From the NCBI GenBank assembly GCA_934229785.1, contig CAKQEA010000029.1, positions 1 through 22,978 of the forward strand: 22,978 bases of DNA. The letters run 5' to 3'. The position numbers and the translations under genes were made by a program. Positions 6,820 through 14,065 of the stretch are shown in pieces. Positions within the stretch are counted from its first letter, which is position 1. Each line of letters begins with the position of its first letter. Source of the DNA: an uncultured Anaeroplasmataceae bacterium (GTDB lineage Bacteria > Bacillota_I > Bacilli_A > Acholeplasmatales > Anaeroplasmataceae). The notes below the pieces were generated by a model. The model made no database searches, was not told where the DNA came from, and saw only the letters and a program-made list of their open reading frames with translations.

Positions 6820-7565
6820 TTATGCAATCAGATCCAATTTTAAGGTTTCTATATATATTTTTCGTTTTTGGAAATCATTATTACTATACCAATTTAAAAT
6901 CCATTTAGCTCTGGGACAGCAATCTTTTATCATATTAAAATATGGATAATCTATATCATTATATGAACAGCCAATCACTTCAATAACATCAATTCCGATT
7001 AAAGCTAATTCATCAAACCAATCTTTATTTTCTTCAATAATACCTGCAACATCTTTATATGACTCTTGTAAAATTTCATATCCATTAAACTTTTTATTGT
7101 TATGTCCAAATATAAGCTTTTCACCAAAAAAATGTGTTCCAGCATATTTATGAATATATTTTATCTTGTCAAAATCAATGCCATACACGCAACCTAGAGT
7201 GTCCGCATAATTGAATGAAAAAAATCTATCTGTTTCATTGAATTTATATTTAGTCTTAACATCGTCATAAGCTATAGAGCATATCCATTTACCTAATTCT
7301 TCTTTAATGCTATTAATAAGATTTTTACCAATCACATTATCCAATCCAAATAAATTATTTATCCTGTCCACAAATGCGATTGAAGGATGACCTAAAGCTG
7401 ATTCAAAATCAGTCCACAACTCATCTTCCTCGTAAATTTCATTCGCGTTTAATATAGAAAATAATTCCATGTTGTGGGCTTTTAAATAATCCTTGAAATG
7501 TATATACTTTGTAGGTAAATTATGCGCTATATCAAACCATTACCTATAATATACAGTTTTCTCAT
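6820..7565 (-). pseudogene. abiH: AbiH-family abortive infection protein, one-base frameshift
   Basis: AbiH proteins block phage growth by abortive infection. The N-terminus starts at ATG 7565 (MRKLYIIGNG, with GAGGTG upstream). It then hits TAG because the T-run after GGT (rc of 7534-7536) has three T instead of four. With one T restored the frame reads GNGFDIAHNLPTKY, the family's N-terminal signature, and joins seamlessly to the downstream frame (first Met at 7470). That frame carries FFSFNYADTLGCVYGI, KLIFGHNN and VIGCSYNDIDYPYFNMI. The corrected product is 248 residues, a normal AbiH length range. Everything after the lesion is intact, so the break is recent, a phase-variable state, or an assembly error in a homopolymer. 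As written only a C-terminal product from 7470 could be made. Confidence 0.85.
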
Positions 7566-7626
7566 TACATTAACACCTCACAAATCTTAAAATCACTACA
7601 ATTATTTACAGCTAAATAAAATGCTT

Positions 7627-8733
7627 TTATTCATGACTATTCAGCTTATGATACATATTCAATAGTTCTTCTAAAGATATATCAATTCCAGTTGCCAATA
7701 GTTTTAACTTTCTTTCATTATAAAGCTTAGTTATTAATTGATCAGCATTCTTACCATAATGAATTTCATTATGACAATTGCTACACAATGAAACAATATT
7801 CTCAGGAACATCTAACGAAACACTTTCAAATTCATCATAGTAACATAAAGGAACCAAATGATGGACTTCAGTATATGGCATACCATTGCTTCTTCTAATA
7901 AAACATTCATATTGAGGATTATTTTCACATTGGTGTTTTGCATTCTTTAAAGCATAAGCAGCCATTTTAGGATTTCTAGGATAGTAATATACTCCGCCTC
8001 CTGCTTTTTTTGCAGATTGCTTAGGTTCGATATGCGTTATATATTCGTCCTTTGGATCCTTTTTATTCTTTGATATGGTCTTATTTAATTTATCATCAAC
8101 AGAATCATTAATACTCTTAATTTCATCAATATTATATCTTCCAAATTCACTATAAAGTTTAGCTATGAAGTCATGATTAGATATATTTGAATATTTATTT
8201 TTTTTATACTCAATCAACTGTCTTTGAACTTTTTCATAGGTTTTACTAGGATTTAAACCAAGTTTATCTTCAAAATGAAATAAATCTTCTTTAACAAATG
8301 AAGGTAGCATTATATTTGGATTATAAAGATACATTATCTTATATTTAAACATGCTGGATAAAGAAGACCTTAAATCCTTAAATTCAGAAAGTTGTATTGT
8401 TTCCTTTATTAATTTAACTAGAGCTTTTTTTATATTATCAAACGCCTCATCAATATTACCACTTGAAGAAAACTTATTGGTTGTTCTAAACTTTCTAGTT
8501 TTATCACTGCCATGAGTTCCATACCAAAGGCCAAACTTTGCTGATGTTGCACCTCTTATATCGCCTAATGTTTTTAAGGCTACTTCTACAAGATAGCAAA
8601 AAGAATTATCAGATCCTGTTCCAATAACATATTCTCCCTTTTGCATGTAATTGAAAATATAATCTGGAGTAAAATGAGTTACCAAATAATTCCAATCTTC
8701 TTGAACCTTTGATTTGATTTTTCTATCCTTCAT
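7627..8733 (-). CDS. HNH endonuclease with McrB-type N-terminal region
   Basis: 368 residues. The C-terminal HNH nuclease (about 265-335) has a complete core: a first Cys pair (C269, C277), EVHHLVPL (H291/H292), ENIVSLC (N312), and CSNCHNEIH (C317, C320, H325), so it should bind zinc and cut DNA. The N-terminal 200 residues (FGLWYG at 67-72, IDEAFDNIKKALVKLI, MFKYKIMYLYNP, then a DKLG element and FGR) resemble the domain found before McrB-type and HNH restriction enzymes that senses modified or foreign DNA; this is from memory and moderate. Residues 205-245 form a charged linker. It follows the SF1 helicase gene after 43 bases, with the abiH start 61 bases downstream. A nuclease guided or loaded by the helicase is the natural reading. 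Confidence 0.82.
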   Translation of the reverse strand: MKDRKIKSKVQEDWNYLVTHFTPDYIFNYMQKGEYVIGTGSDNSFCYLVEVALKTLGDIRGATSAKFGLWYGTHGSDKTRKFRTTNKFSSSGNIDEAFDNIKKALVKLIKETIQLSEFKDLRSSLSSMFKYKIMYLYNPNIMLPSFVKEDLFHFEDKLGLNPSKTYEKVQRQLIEYKKNKYSNISNHDFIAKLYSEFGRYNIDEIKSINDSVDDKLNKTISKNKKDPKDEYITHIEPKQSAKKAGGGVYYYPRNPKMAAYALKNAKHQCENNPQYECFIRRSNGMPYTEVHHLVPLCYYDEFESVSLDVPENIVSLCSNCHNEIHYGKNADQLITKLYNERKLKLLATGIDISLEELLNMYHKLNSHE

Positions 8734-8776
8734 TTATCTATTTCTCCATTAATTCTGTATAATTCTCTATAAAGCT

Positions 8777-11458
8777 TTATTTTATAATTTCATTTAATAA
8801 AGATAAGTCATTCCCTTTTGACCTATCATTATTTTCTATGCCATCCAAAACATAATTAGCAACTTCAGGTTCCCAGTATACCTTTAAATCTTTTTTAGCT
8901 CTTGTAATTGCTGTATAAAAAATGTTCTTGTTAATCAATTCATCTGTCTCTTTCGTAATAACGACCTTAACAGAATCAAATTCTAATCCTTGAGCTTTAT
9001 GAATCGACATAGCATATGAAACTTGAAATGGTAGTTTTGTTCTAATATCCATATCGGTATCATACTTATCATAATATTTTATCTTAGTCACATTTGCATA
9101 GTATGATTCTTCTCTTTTTTCTATCCATATTTCATTTGATAATCTACCAGTAAAAGTTTTACTAGATAATAATATTTCAAATTGAATATTATCATTATCT
9201 TCAAAAATATTTGTTATTTTCCCTTTAAGATTATTATAAATCCCATAATCATTGTAATCATTAACTATAAAAACAACCGGATCATTTACTTTATAAACAT
9301 TTTGTTGATATTCATGTGCTTCATTTGGGTTTGAAGCTTGAAGATATCTGTTTATATTATTAATTCCATACAAACCATCATAATTGAGACATAATACAAC
9401 TTCATTCTCATGAATTTTAAAAATATCTTCTGAAATTTTATTTGTCATTTCATATACTGATAATAATTCCAAGATATTATTCTTATTACCTTCTCTTACA
9501 ACATTCCAAACTTTTACAAGCTCACCTACTTTTGTTCTATATTCATCATTGAGAGTATAAACAATGTTATACGGTTTCATAAATTCTATTAATAATGAAA
9601 ACCAATTTCCAAAATCAATAGATTCGATTTGTTCTGGATCTCCTGCAAATAAAAAGAATGCATCAGGATAGCAATTTAGGACTTTTTCAATTGACCTAGT
9701 AGAAACAAAACTTGCCTCATCTACAATAACAAAATCATATAAACCGTGGCATCTCTCATTTTCAAATTGAGAAATATTCATATAGTCTACATTTGAAGCT
9801 AAATCTACCTTTAAATTATTATTTGCAGTATTAGTAGTTGTTAAACACAGTATATTTTTATCATTATAAAGTTTAATAAGTTCTTTAATTAAAGTAGTCT
9901 TTCCGGTTCCTGCTGAACCTGTTATTAAGGCAACATGATTCTTTAAAAATATATGATCTATAATATTTTTCTTAATATCAGACAATTTTTCAGAGTCAGC
10001 TTTGCACTTTCTGATTTCAAGAGAATTATTTTTTTTATTAGCTAATTTAATTACTGATTCAATAACTTTTTTAGATGATTTAAAATAAAAATCTATCGTA
10101 TAATTTCCTTTGAACTTTATAATTTTATGGTCATTATAATAAGCATAAAGACGGTCTATTTTGTCATTAAATTGGGTGGCAAGTCTAACAAAATCATCTT
10201 GCGAATAACCTATATCTTCGGGTTTAAGAAACAAGGTATTATTTTGATTAATATATTCTGCCATGCGATGGTATAAAATCTCATCGCAGTTATCATTTGA
10301 ATCAAAAACCTCTAATAAAGTTGATAAAGATAATTTTGTTTCCTTAGGATTAAAAGCAAATGGCATTAGTTCAAAAGCTTTTGTTGCTAAGCGTATTCTT
10401 AAATTGTTGAACATATCATTATATAAAGGCATATTTTTATATGGTCTATACATTTGAGCTCTAATTTTATTATTTCTCATGTCAAGCAATAAAAATCTTA
10501 TTGTATTCATGCCTAATGGATTATCTTCTAGAAATTCTATAATACATGCAAAGAACTTAGCATAATATCCGTTACCTGTGATTTCAAAATCACATTTCTT
10601 ATCTACTATATCAACTAATGAAACACTATATTTTTTTATAGCATTCATTAATGACTTATATTCATTATCCCTCTTTCCATCTGCTACAGAATGATTAATT
10701 AAGTATAAAACATTCTTAAATGTACATGGTCGAATAGAATACTCATAATCATGAATTACATTAATAATAATTTTCGTATTTAAAAATGTTATTTCTTTCT
10801 TTGACAATTGTAATTTTAAATCATAATTAAAACGAATATTTTTAAAGCTATAGCAAACAAAAGTATTGAATTTATTAGCCTTATCATCAGAAACATCTAA
10901 CACATATTCATAAAAAATAAATCCATTGATATACTTCATCGATCTTTTTCTTATAAAATATTGATTTCTAGTATATTTAGTACTTGGATCATAAGGCATT
11001 CTTAAAACATATAAAATTTTTTCATAGAATTTAAAAATACTTTCATCTAAATCAAGTGGATACTTATAAATATTGTTTAAAACCTCAATACCATACTTCT
11101 CTTTTAATATAGTTTTCATATTTATTAAGTATGGAATATATTTAATAGTAAGTGCTTCTGAATGAGCATTTCCAAAACTAATATGGCCAACACTACTGTC
11201 TAGAAAAGTATGAAATTTATAATAATCATAATATTCAACCTTAAAGTACTTTCGTACATTCTTCAAATTATCTTGTGTTTGATATAAGTCTACAGACTTG
11301 TCTTCATCATAGACTTTATACATAAAAGCTTCACAAAAATTACGTATATGAGGCAATATATCGGTTGATATATCTTCTCTATTATCCTCATCAACCTTTG
11401 AAAATTTACGATCAATTATTTTAGAAATTTCAATCAATTTTTTATCGATTATTTTCAA
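8777..11458 (-). CDS. SF1 (RecD/UvrD-like) DNA helicase with large novel N-terminal region
   Basis: 893 residues. The C-terminal ~390 carry a full superfamily 1 helicase: Walker A GSAGTGKT (514-521), Walker B FVIVDEAS (576-583), motif III GDPEQ (606-610), DEYRT (638-642), motif V SYAMSIHKAQGLEFDSV (814-830) and motif VI YTAITRAKKDL (848-858). The UvrD_C_2-type end and short inter-motif spacing point to the RecD/Pif1-like side of SF1, which translocates 5' to 3' on ssDNA. The first ~490 residues match nothing I know; they are aromatic-rich and likely a substrate- or partner-binding module. It lies 22 bases after a membrane-anchored coiled-coil gene and 43 bases before an HNH nuclease, all one operon. 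The helicase assignment is firm; the defence role is inferred from neighbours. Confidence 0.88.
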   Translation of the reverse strand: MKIIDKKLIEISKIIDRKFSKVDEDNREDISTDILPHIRNFCEAFMYKVYDEDKSVDLYQTQDNLKNVRKYFKVEYYDYYKFHTFLDSSVGHISFGNAHSEALTIKYIPYLINMKTILKEKYGIEVLNNIYKYPLDLDESIFKFYEKILYVLRMPYDPSTKYTRNQYFIRKRSMKYINGFIFYEYVLDVSDDKANKFNTFVCYSFKNIRFNYDLKLQLSKKEITFLNTKIIINVIHDYEYSIRPCTFKNVLYLINHSVADGKRDNEYKSLMNAIKKYSVSLVDIVDKKCDFEITGNGYYAKFFACIIEFLEDNPLGMNTIRFLLLDMRNNKIRAQMYRPYKNMPLYNDMFNNLRIRLATKAFELMPFAFNPKETKLSLSTLLEVFDSNDNCDEILYHRMAEYINQNNTLFLKPEDIGYSQDDFVRLATQFNDKIDRLYAYYNDHKIIKFKGNYTIDFYFKSSKKVIESVIKLANKKNNSLEIRKCKADSEKLSDIKKNIIDHIFLKNHVALITGSAGTGKTTLIKELIKLYNDKNILCLTTTNTANNNLKVDLASNVDYMNISQFENERCHGLYDFVIVDEASFVSTRSIEKVLNCYPDAFFLFAGDPEQIESIDFGNWFSLLIEFMKPYNIVYTLNDEYRTKVGELVKVWNVVREGNKNNILELLSVYEMTNKISEDIFKIHENEVVLCLNYDGLYGINNINRYLQASNPNEAHEYQQNVYKVNDPVVFIVNDYNDYGIYNNLKGKITNIFEDNDNIQFEILLSSKTFTGRLSNEIWIEKREESYYANVTKIKYYDKYDTDMDIRTKLPFQVSYAMSIHKAQGLEFDSVKVVITKETDELINKNIFYTAITRAKKDLKVYWEPEVANYVLDGIENNDRSKGNDLSLLNEIIK

Positions 11459-11480
11459 TTTACATTACCCCTTTCTATAA

Positions 11481-11852
11481 CTATTTTACAATTGCAATTA
11501 TAATAGTTGCAATTAAAGAAGCAAATGCAATACATGTAGAAATGTAAACCCAAGTTCTACTATGCTTTGCCTCTTTTTTAGCATCTTTTTCATTATCAAT
11601 AGCATGTTTTAATTGCTCTTTTAAATTATTATTTTGTTCAACTAACAATTTAATTTGTTTTTCACTTTGTTCTAATTTGATATCATTCTGCTCTATAATT
11701 TTCTTCAGATTTAAATTAGTAGGACTATTTTGTTCCTTTAATTTCTTGGCCTTCTTTGATTTTTCCATTAATTCAGCTATCTCTTGAGCTCGTTGTGCAG
11801 AATTTGCAATTGAAGCATTAAAACCATTTAATATTTCATCATCAATTCCCAT
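11481..11852 (-). CDS. Coiled-coil protein with C-terminal membrane anchor
   Basis: 123 residues. A short N-terminal part rich in Ala/Glu is followed by a long coiled coil (about 45-95, Lys/Glu/Asn heptads). A single hydrophobic segment (about 101-121, TWVYISTCIAFASLIATIII) ends two residues from the C-terminus. That is a tail-anchored topology with the bulk in the cytoplasm. ATG 11852 is preceded by AAAGGA and begins 6 bases after the stop of the DpnII-like fragment. It is the first intact gene of the helicase/HNH operon. It may tether the complex to the membrane or act as its effector. No family recognised. Confidence 0.75.
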   Translation of the reverse strand: MGIDDEILNGFNASIANSAQRAQEIAELMEKSKKAKKLKEQNSPTNLNLKKIIEQNDIKLEQSEKQIKLLVEQNNNLKEQLKHAIDNEKDAKKEAKHSRTWVYISTCIAFASLIATIIIAIVK

Positions 11853-11858
11853 AAAAGA

Positions 11859-12116
11859 TTAAATCCTTTCTAAAACACCAGATTCTAAATCATTGATGTT
11901 ATATACTGTATCTAAAACATCAAATGTTTCTTTTAAATTATTTCTAGCTAAAATCAAGCCTATTCCATCTGTAAACCATACAAAAGTAAAACCAACTATA
12001 TCCTTTGATTCCAATGCTAATGTTTTATAACTTCTTGCAGTTTCATTTAATTTGGAGCCACCAGATGCATAAAAATTACATTTGCAAGCATATACATAAT
12101 TATTCTTTTTAATAGT
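11859..12116 (-). pseudogene. DpnII/MboI-type restriction endonuclease, C-terminal fragment
   Basis: Only the last 85 residues survive, with no start codon. NFYASGGSKLNETARSYK, then FTFVWFTDGIG, ARNNLKETFDVL and YNINDLE form the conserved end of GATC-cutting DpnII/MboI-family enzymes, including the ExK-like catalytic area (here KCNFYASGGSK, Glu replaced in YACKC). The N-terminal two thirds and any Dam-type methyltransferase partner are absent from the window. It lies between the type I remnant and the coiled-coil gene and marks a deletion joint. Confidence 0.75.
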
Positions 12117-12126
12117 TTACAACCAA

Positions 12127-12541
12127 TTAAACATTATAAACTCCATATTTAGTTCTAAATTCATCAATTTCCTTAAGTGAGTTCCATTGATCTTCAATTG
12201 CTTTTCTAGCTTTTTCTTTAACTTCTAAGAAAACTTTTTCGTCATTAAAGATTGGTATTTCTATCTCTCTCCATCTATCCGCAATATTAGGGAGCGTAGT
12301 ATCAATAAAAATTTACATTCAACAATCATTTTTAACTTTTCCACGATTTTCAAAAACTGCAATATCAACAGGATATGAGCCAGGATCAGAAGGACTTGAT
12401 TTAACTTTTAATTGTGGTCTTGTTTGAATCTCGCTTTTATGATATCCATAATCTTCAACCAACCTCTTCGAAAATGGTTGCGTTGCTTGTATTTCCTCTG
12501 GGCCTCCATGAAATATAATCAATTATTCTGTTTTCTGCCAT
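12127..12541 (-). pseudogene. Type I restriction-modification gene remnant (HSDR_N-type start, internal deletions)
   Basis: ATG 12541 overlaps the HTH stop by one base (TAATG coupling) and reads MAENRIIDYI. A frame change leads into FHGGPEEI, TQPFSKRLVEDYGY, EIQTRPQLKVKSSPSD and YPVDIAVFENRGK, the beginning of type I R-M proteins with an HSDR_N-like domain. Just past NDC comes a shifted VECK, the next conserved motif. Then a deletion of probably over a thousand bases leads to LPNIADRWREIEIP and IEDQWNSLKEIDEFRTKYGVYNV, an end typical of the methylase/specificity side. At least two frameshifts and one large deletion make it dead. Its control HTH gene upstream is intact. Confidence 0.75.
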
Positions 12542-12732
12542 TATTCATCCACCTCAATATTGCACTTTTCAAAATATGGTTGTAATATTCTTCTAGCTTT
12601 AATAGTCGGAATGTATTTACCTGTTTCCCATCTATTTATAGTTGCAAAAGAAACATCTAGAAGTTTTGCAAATTCCTCTTGAGTCATTAACATTTTAAGT
12701 CTTAATTTTTTGACTGCCTCTTTATAAGTCAT
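12541..12732 (-). CDS. XRE-type HTH control protein of a restriction-modification locus, 63 aa
   Basis: 63 residues with a complete Cro/C1-type HTH: MTQEEFAKLLDVSFATINRWETGKYIPT. Small proteins of this type with a SFATINRWE recognition helix commonly precede restriction-methylation genes. The one-base overlap with the type I remnant shows it was built as that system's first, coupled gene. ATG 12732 has a GAGGAG site. Its promoter (extended -10 TGTTATAAT about 40 bases upstream) and the AAATCGTG/TAGCACCC motif block lie in the repeat module, so those motifs could be its operator. The restriction gene is now dead, but the regulator is intact and might act on the other two copies of the module. 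Confidence 0.85.
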   Translation of the reverse strand: MTYKEAVKKLRLKMLMTQEEFAKLLDVSFATINRWETGKYIPTIKARRILQPYFEKCNIEVDE

Positions 12733-13092
12733 AAATACTCCTCATCCACATTTTTCTATAATCTTGTAGAAATTATAACATTTTTTTGCCTTTTTATCTA
12801 TATGGAGCTTGGATTTTTCTCAAAATTGTCTCAAAATTCAAATCGTGTTAAATCGTGTAATTTTTTAGCACCCCTACTCAAATCGTGTAGAATTTTAGCA
12901 CCCTTGAGGTTAAATCGTGTAAAAGCAAAATAAAAAGCTGCCAATAGAACCTCTAAATGAAGCCTACTAACAGCTTGTAAAACTAATAAAATTCAATTTT
13001 TAAAGTAAAATTTCGCATTTTAAGCGTAATTTTCGTCATTTATGCAATAAAAAAGCCTGATAGCATTGTATCAGACCTATTCTACTATTATG
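12696..13092. repeat. Repeat module copy C, parent copy with intact HTH gene
   Basis: Same layout as copies A and B. Here the shared DNA simply runs on into the whole HTH gene, so this is the likely source of the others. At its right end the module's terminator (about 13050-13075, minus strand) lies 16 bases behind the CCA of a tRNA 3' end (13091-13114), as the terminator of a tRNA gene would. The stretch 12733-13156 contains no other gene. Confidence 0.8.
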
Positions 13093-13114
13093 GTGGACCT
13101 GGGGAGACTCGAAC
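13091..13114 (-). other. tRNA 3'-end fragment, probable attachment site
   Basis: On the minus strand the 24 bases give a T-loop (GTTCGAGTC), the 3' T-stem strand, the 3' acceptor strand (CAGGTCC), discriminator A and CCA. The 5' T-stem strand and everything before it do not fit a tRNA, so only the end is present. A bare tRNA end beside mobile-element genes is what integration into a tRNA gene leaves at one end of the element. The complete tRNA (starting GGACCTG if normal) should lie at the other end, outside the window. Confidence 0.65.
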
Positions 13115-13156
13115 GCGGTAAATGACTACTTTTATATTATAAAAATTACATTAATT

Positions 13157-13402
13157 TTATTCATTTTGTTCAGCATTAATTAATAAATATCTTTTATTTA
13201 TTGAATCAAAAACTAAATATTGTGGAAGATGTTTCTCGGCTAACATATGCCGGATATTAGCTATATATCTTCTGAATGTACTTTCAGAAAGATCACTATA
13301 ATCACTTACATATAAATGCCCATTATCTATTAATTGTAACGTCATATATGCGATTGTTATTGCCATATCTGATATATAGCAATTTGGATACTTTGGCATC
13401 AT
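13157..13402 (-). CDS. Small winged-helix DNA-binding protein, 81 aa
   Basis: 81 residues shaped like the N-terminal winged HTH of DeoR/WYL-type regulators: a helix (AITIAYMTLQLIDNG), YVSDYSDLSESTFRRYIANIRHML as turn and recognition helix, then a beta wing (PQYLVFDSINKRYLLI). No ligand-binding domain follows. ATG 13402 (or the adjacent 13399) has AGGTGA. It is the gene nearest the proposed attachment site, where elements often keep their excision or repression control. A 16-bp direct repeat containing a -10-like box lies on each side (13128-13143 and 13436-13451). Confidence 0.7.
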   Translation of the reverse strand: MMPKYPNCYISDMAITIAYMTLQLIDNGHLYVSDYSDLSESTFRRYIANIRHMLAEKHLPQYLVFDSINKRYLLINAEQNE

Positions 13403-13528
13403 TTATCACCTACCAAAGGCATTGTACAAAATCGCACTTTTATATTATAAACATGGAAAAACTTTTTTTAAAAAATTTAATATTTTTTTTGTAAAGTATA
13501 AAATTTTCAACTTGAAAACTATAATATA

Positions 13529-13557
13529 TTGATATTTTTTACCTTTTAGCATATAAT
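13529..13557 (+). promoter_or_regulatory. Plus-strand promoter of a putative antisense RNA
   Basis: TTGATA (13529-13534) and TATAAT (13552-13557) are separated by 17 bases, a near-consensus vegetative promoter. It points into a 120-base region with structured RNA and no minus-strand partner gene, toward the small toxin-like ORF on the other strand. Start expected near 13564. Confidence 0.7.
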
Positions 13558-13563
13558 GATAGT

Positions 13564-13690
13564 GTCGAAAGACAATGGAGACAGATCAATGAAAAAAGAA
13601 AAGGGAAGAGTGGCATCTTCCCTTTTCGGCATTTTAAAGGAGATAAATCAACGAAATATAAGGATAATTCTACTTTCTAGAATTATCTTT
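13564..13690 (+). ncRNA. Putative antitoxin RNA, convergent with a small hydrophobic ORF
   Basis: Downstream of the promoter come a GTC-GAAA-GAC tetraloop hairpin (13563-13572), a strong hairpin with 11-base arms (13599-13626) and a perfect 10-base-arm hairpin (13663-13687) shared with the end of the opposing transcript. The RNA would overlap the 3' part of the toxin mRNA, as in TxpA/RatA- or Fst-type systems. A 38-codon ORF (13589-13705, MKKEKGRVASSLFGILKEIN...) with a GGAG site lies within it, so a coding role is the alternative. Ends are inferred. Confidence 0.5.
13663..13687. terminator. Bidirectional hairpin between convergent transcripts
   Basis: Perfect 10-base arms (GATAATTCTA / TAGAATTATC) around CTTTC. 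It covers the last codons and stop of the 23-aa ORF on the minus strand and the end of the plus-strand RNA. T-runs on both sides are weak. Confidence 0.5.
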
Positions 13691-13741
13691 AATGATAATA
13701 ATTAATACTAATATTATCACTAAAGAAACTAAATAATCCAT
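13670..13741 (-). CDS. 23-aa hydrophobic peptide, probable type I toxin
   Basis: MDYLVSLVIILVLIIIIKD followed by NSRK: one membrane-spanning stretch (about 4-17) and a charged C-terminus, the build of Fst/TxpA/Ldr-type membrane toxins. ATG 13741 has a perfect AAGGAGG at seven bases. A 13-codon ORF with its own ribosome binding site ends just upstream, so toxin translation may depend on leader translation, as for hok/mok. A convergent plus-strand transcript overlaps the 3' end. Such pairs stabilise mobile elements by killing cells that lose them. Toxicity is inferred; the ORF is too short for homology calls. Confidence 0.6.
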   Translation of the reverse strand: MDYLVSLVIILVLIIIIKDNSRK

Positions 13742-13752
13742 TTAGTTCCTCC

Positions 13753-13794
13753 TTATTTCTTGAATATTGTCTCCTTTTGGATAAATATATTCAT
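13753..13794 (-). CDS. 13-aa leader peptide upstream of the toxin-like ORF
   Basis: MNIFIQKETIFKK, start at 13794 behind AAAGGAG, stop TAA sharing its last bases with the start of the toxin ribosome binding site (TAAGGAGG). Position and signals suggest coupled translation; the peptide itself probably has no function. The TATAAT promoter for both is near 13833-13840, and a small GCC/GGC hairpin sits between promoter and leader. Confidence 0.45.
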   Translation of the reverse strand: MNIFIQKETIFKK

Positions 13795-13875
13795 ACTATT
13801 GCTCCTTTCAAATGCCGCCATAAATGGCACTTATTATATTATCACTATTTAATACTAAAGTAAAACACTAATTTT

Positions 13876-13902
13876 AAAAGCTCCTAGATGCAATCCAGGA
13901 GC
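13876..13902 (-). terminator. Terminator of the lysine-rich gene
   Basis: GCTCCT/AGGAGC arms around an 11-base loop, followed by TTTT on the minus strand. It lies nine bases past the stop of the 46-aa gene and separates it from the toxin-like locus. Confidence 0.7.
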
Positions 13903-13910
13903 TTATATTA

Positions 13911-14051
13911 TTATTTTATTGGTTTAATTTTTTTAACATTACCAGAAGCATCTGTTGTAACAACGAACTCTTTTCCTATAGTTTTCTTTGCAGCCTTTTT
14001 TGCTACCTTCTTTTTAGCTGTTGGTTTAGCTACTGTTCTTTTTGTTGCCAT
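13911..14051 (-). CDS. Lysine/alanine-rich basic protein, 46 aa
   Basis: 46 residues. The N-terminal half has a histone H1/HU-tail-like pattern of Lys with Ala, Thr and Pro (AKPTAKKKVAKKAAKKTIGK), then a short beta-like part (EFVVTTDASGNVKKIKPIK). ATG 14051 has AGGAGGTG at eight bases, and a strong terminator follows, so the gene is well supported although too short for ORF statistics. The charge suggests binding to DNA, RNA or the packaged element's nucleic acid; Lys-rich tails of this sort occur in bacterial nucleoid proteins. The start region overlaps a divergent plus-strand promoter (14066-14093). Confidence 0.75.
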   Translation of the reverse strand: MATKRTVAKPTAKKKVAKKAAKKTIGKEFVVTTDASGNVKKIKPIK

Positions 14052-14065
14052 GTTCACACCTCCTC

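Noticed and set aside
13091..13114. Complete tRNA or tmRNA gene
   Set aside because: Only the 3' end fits; the partner strand of the T-stem and the acceptor 5' strand are absent upstream on the minus strand.
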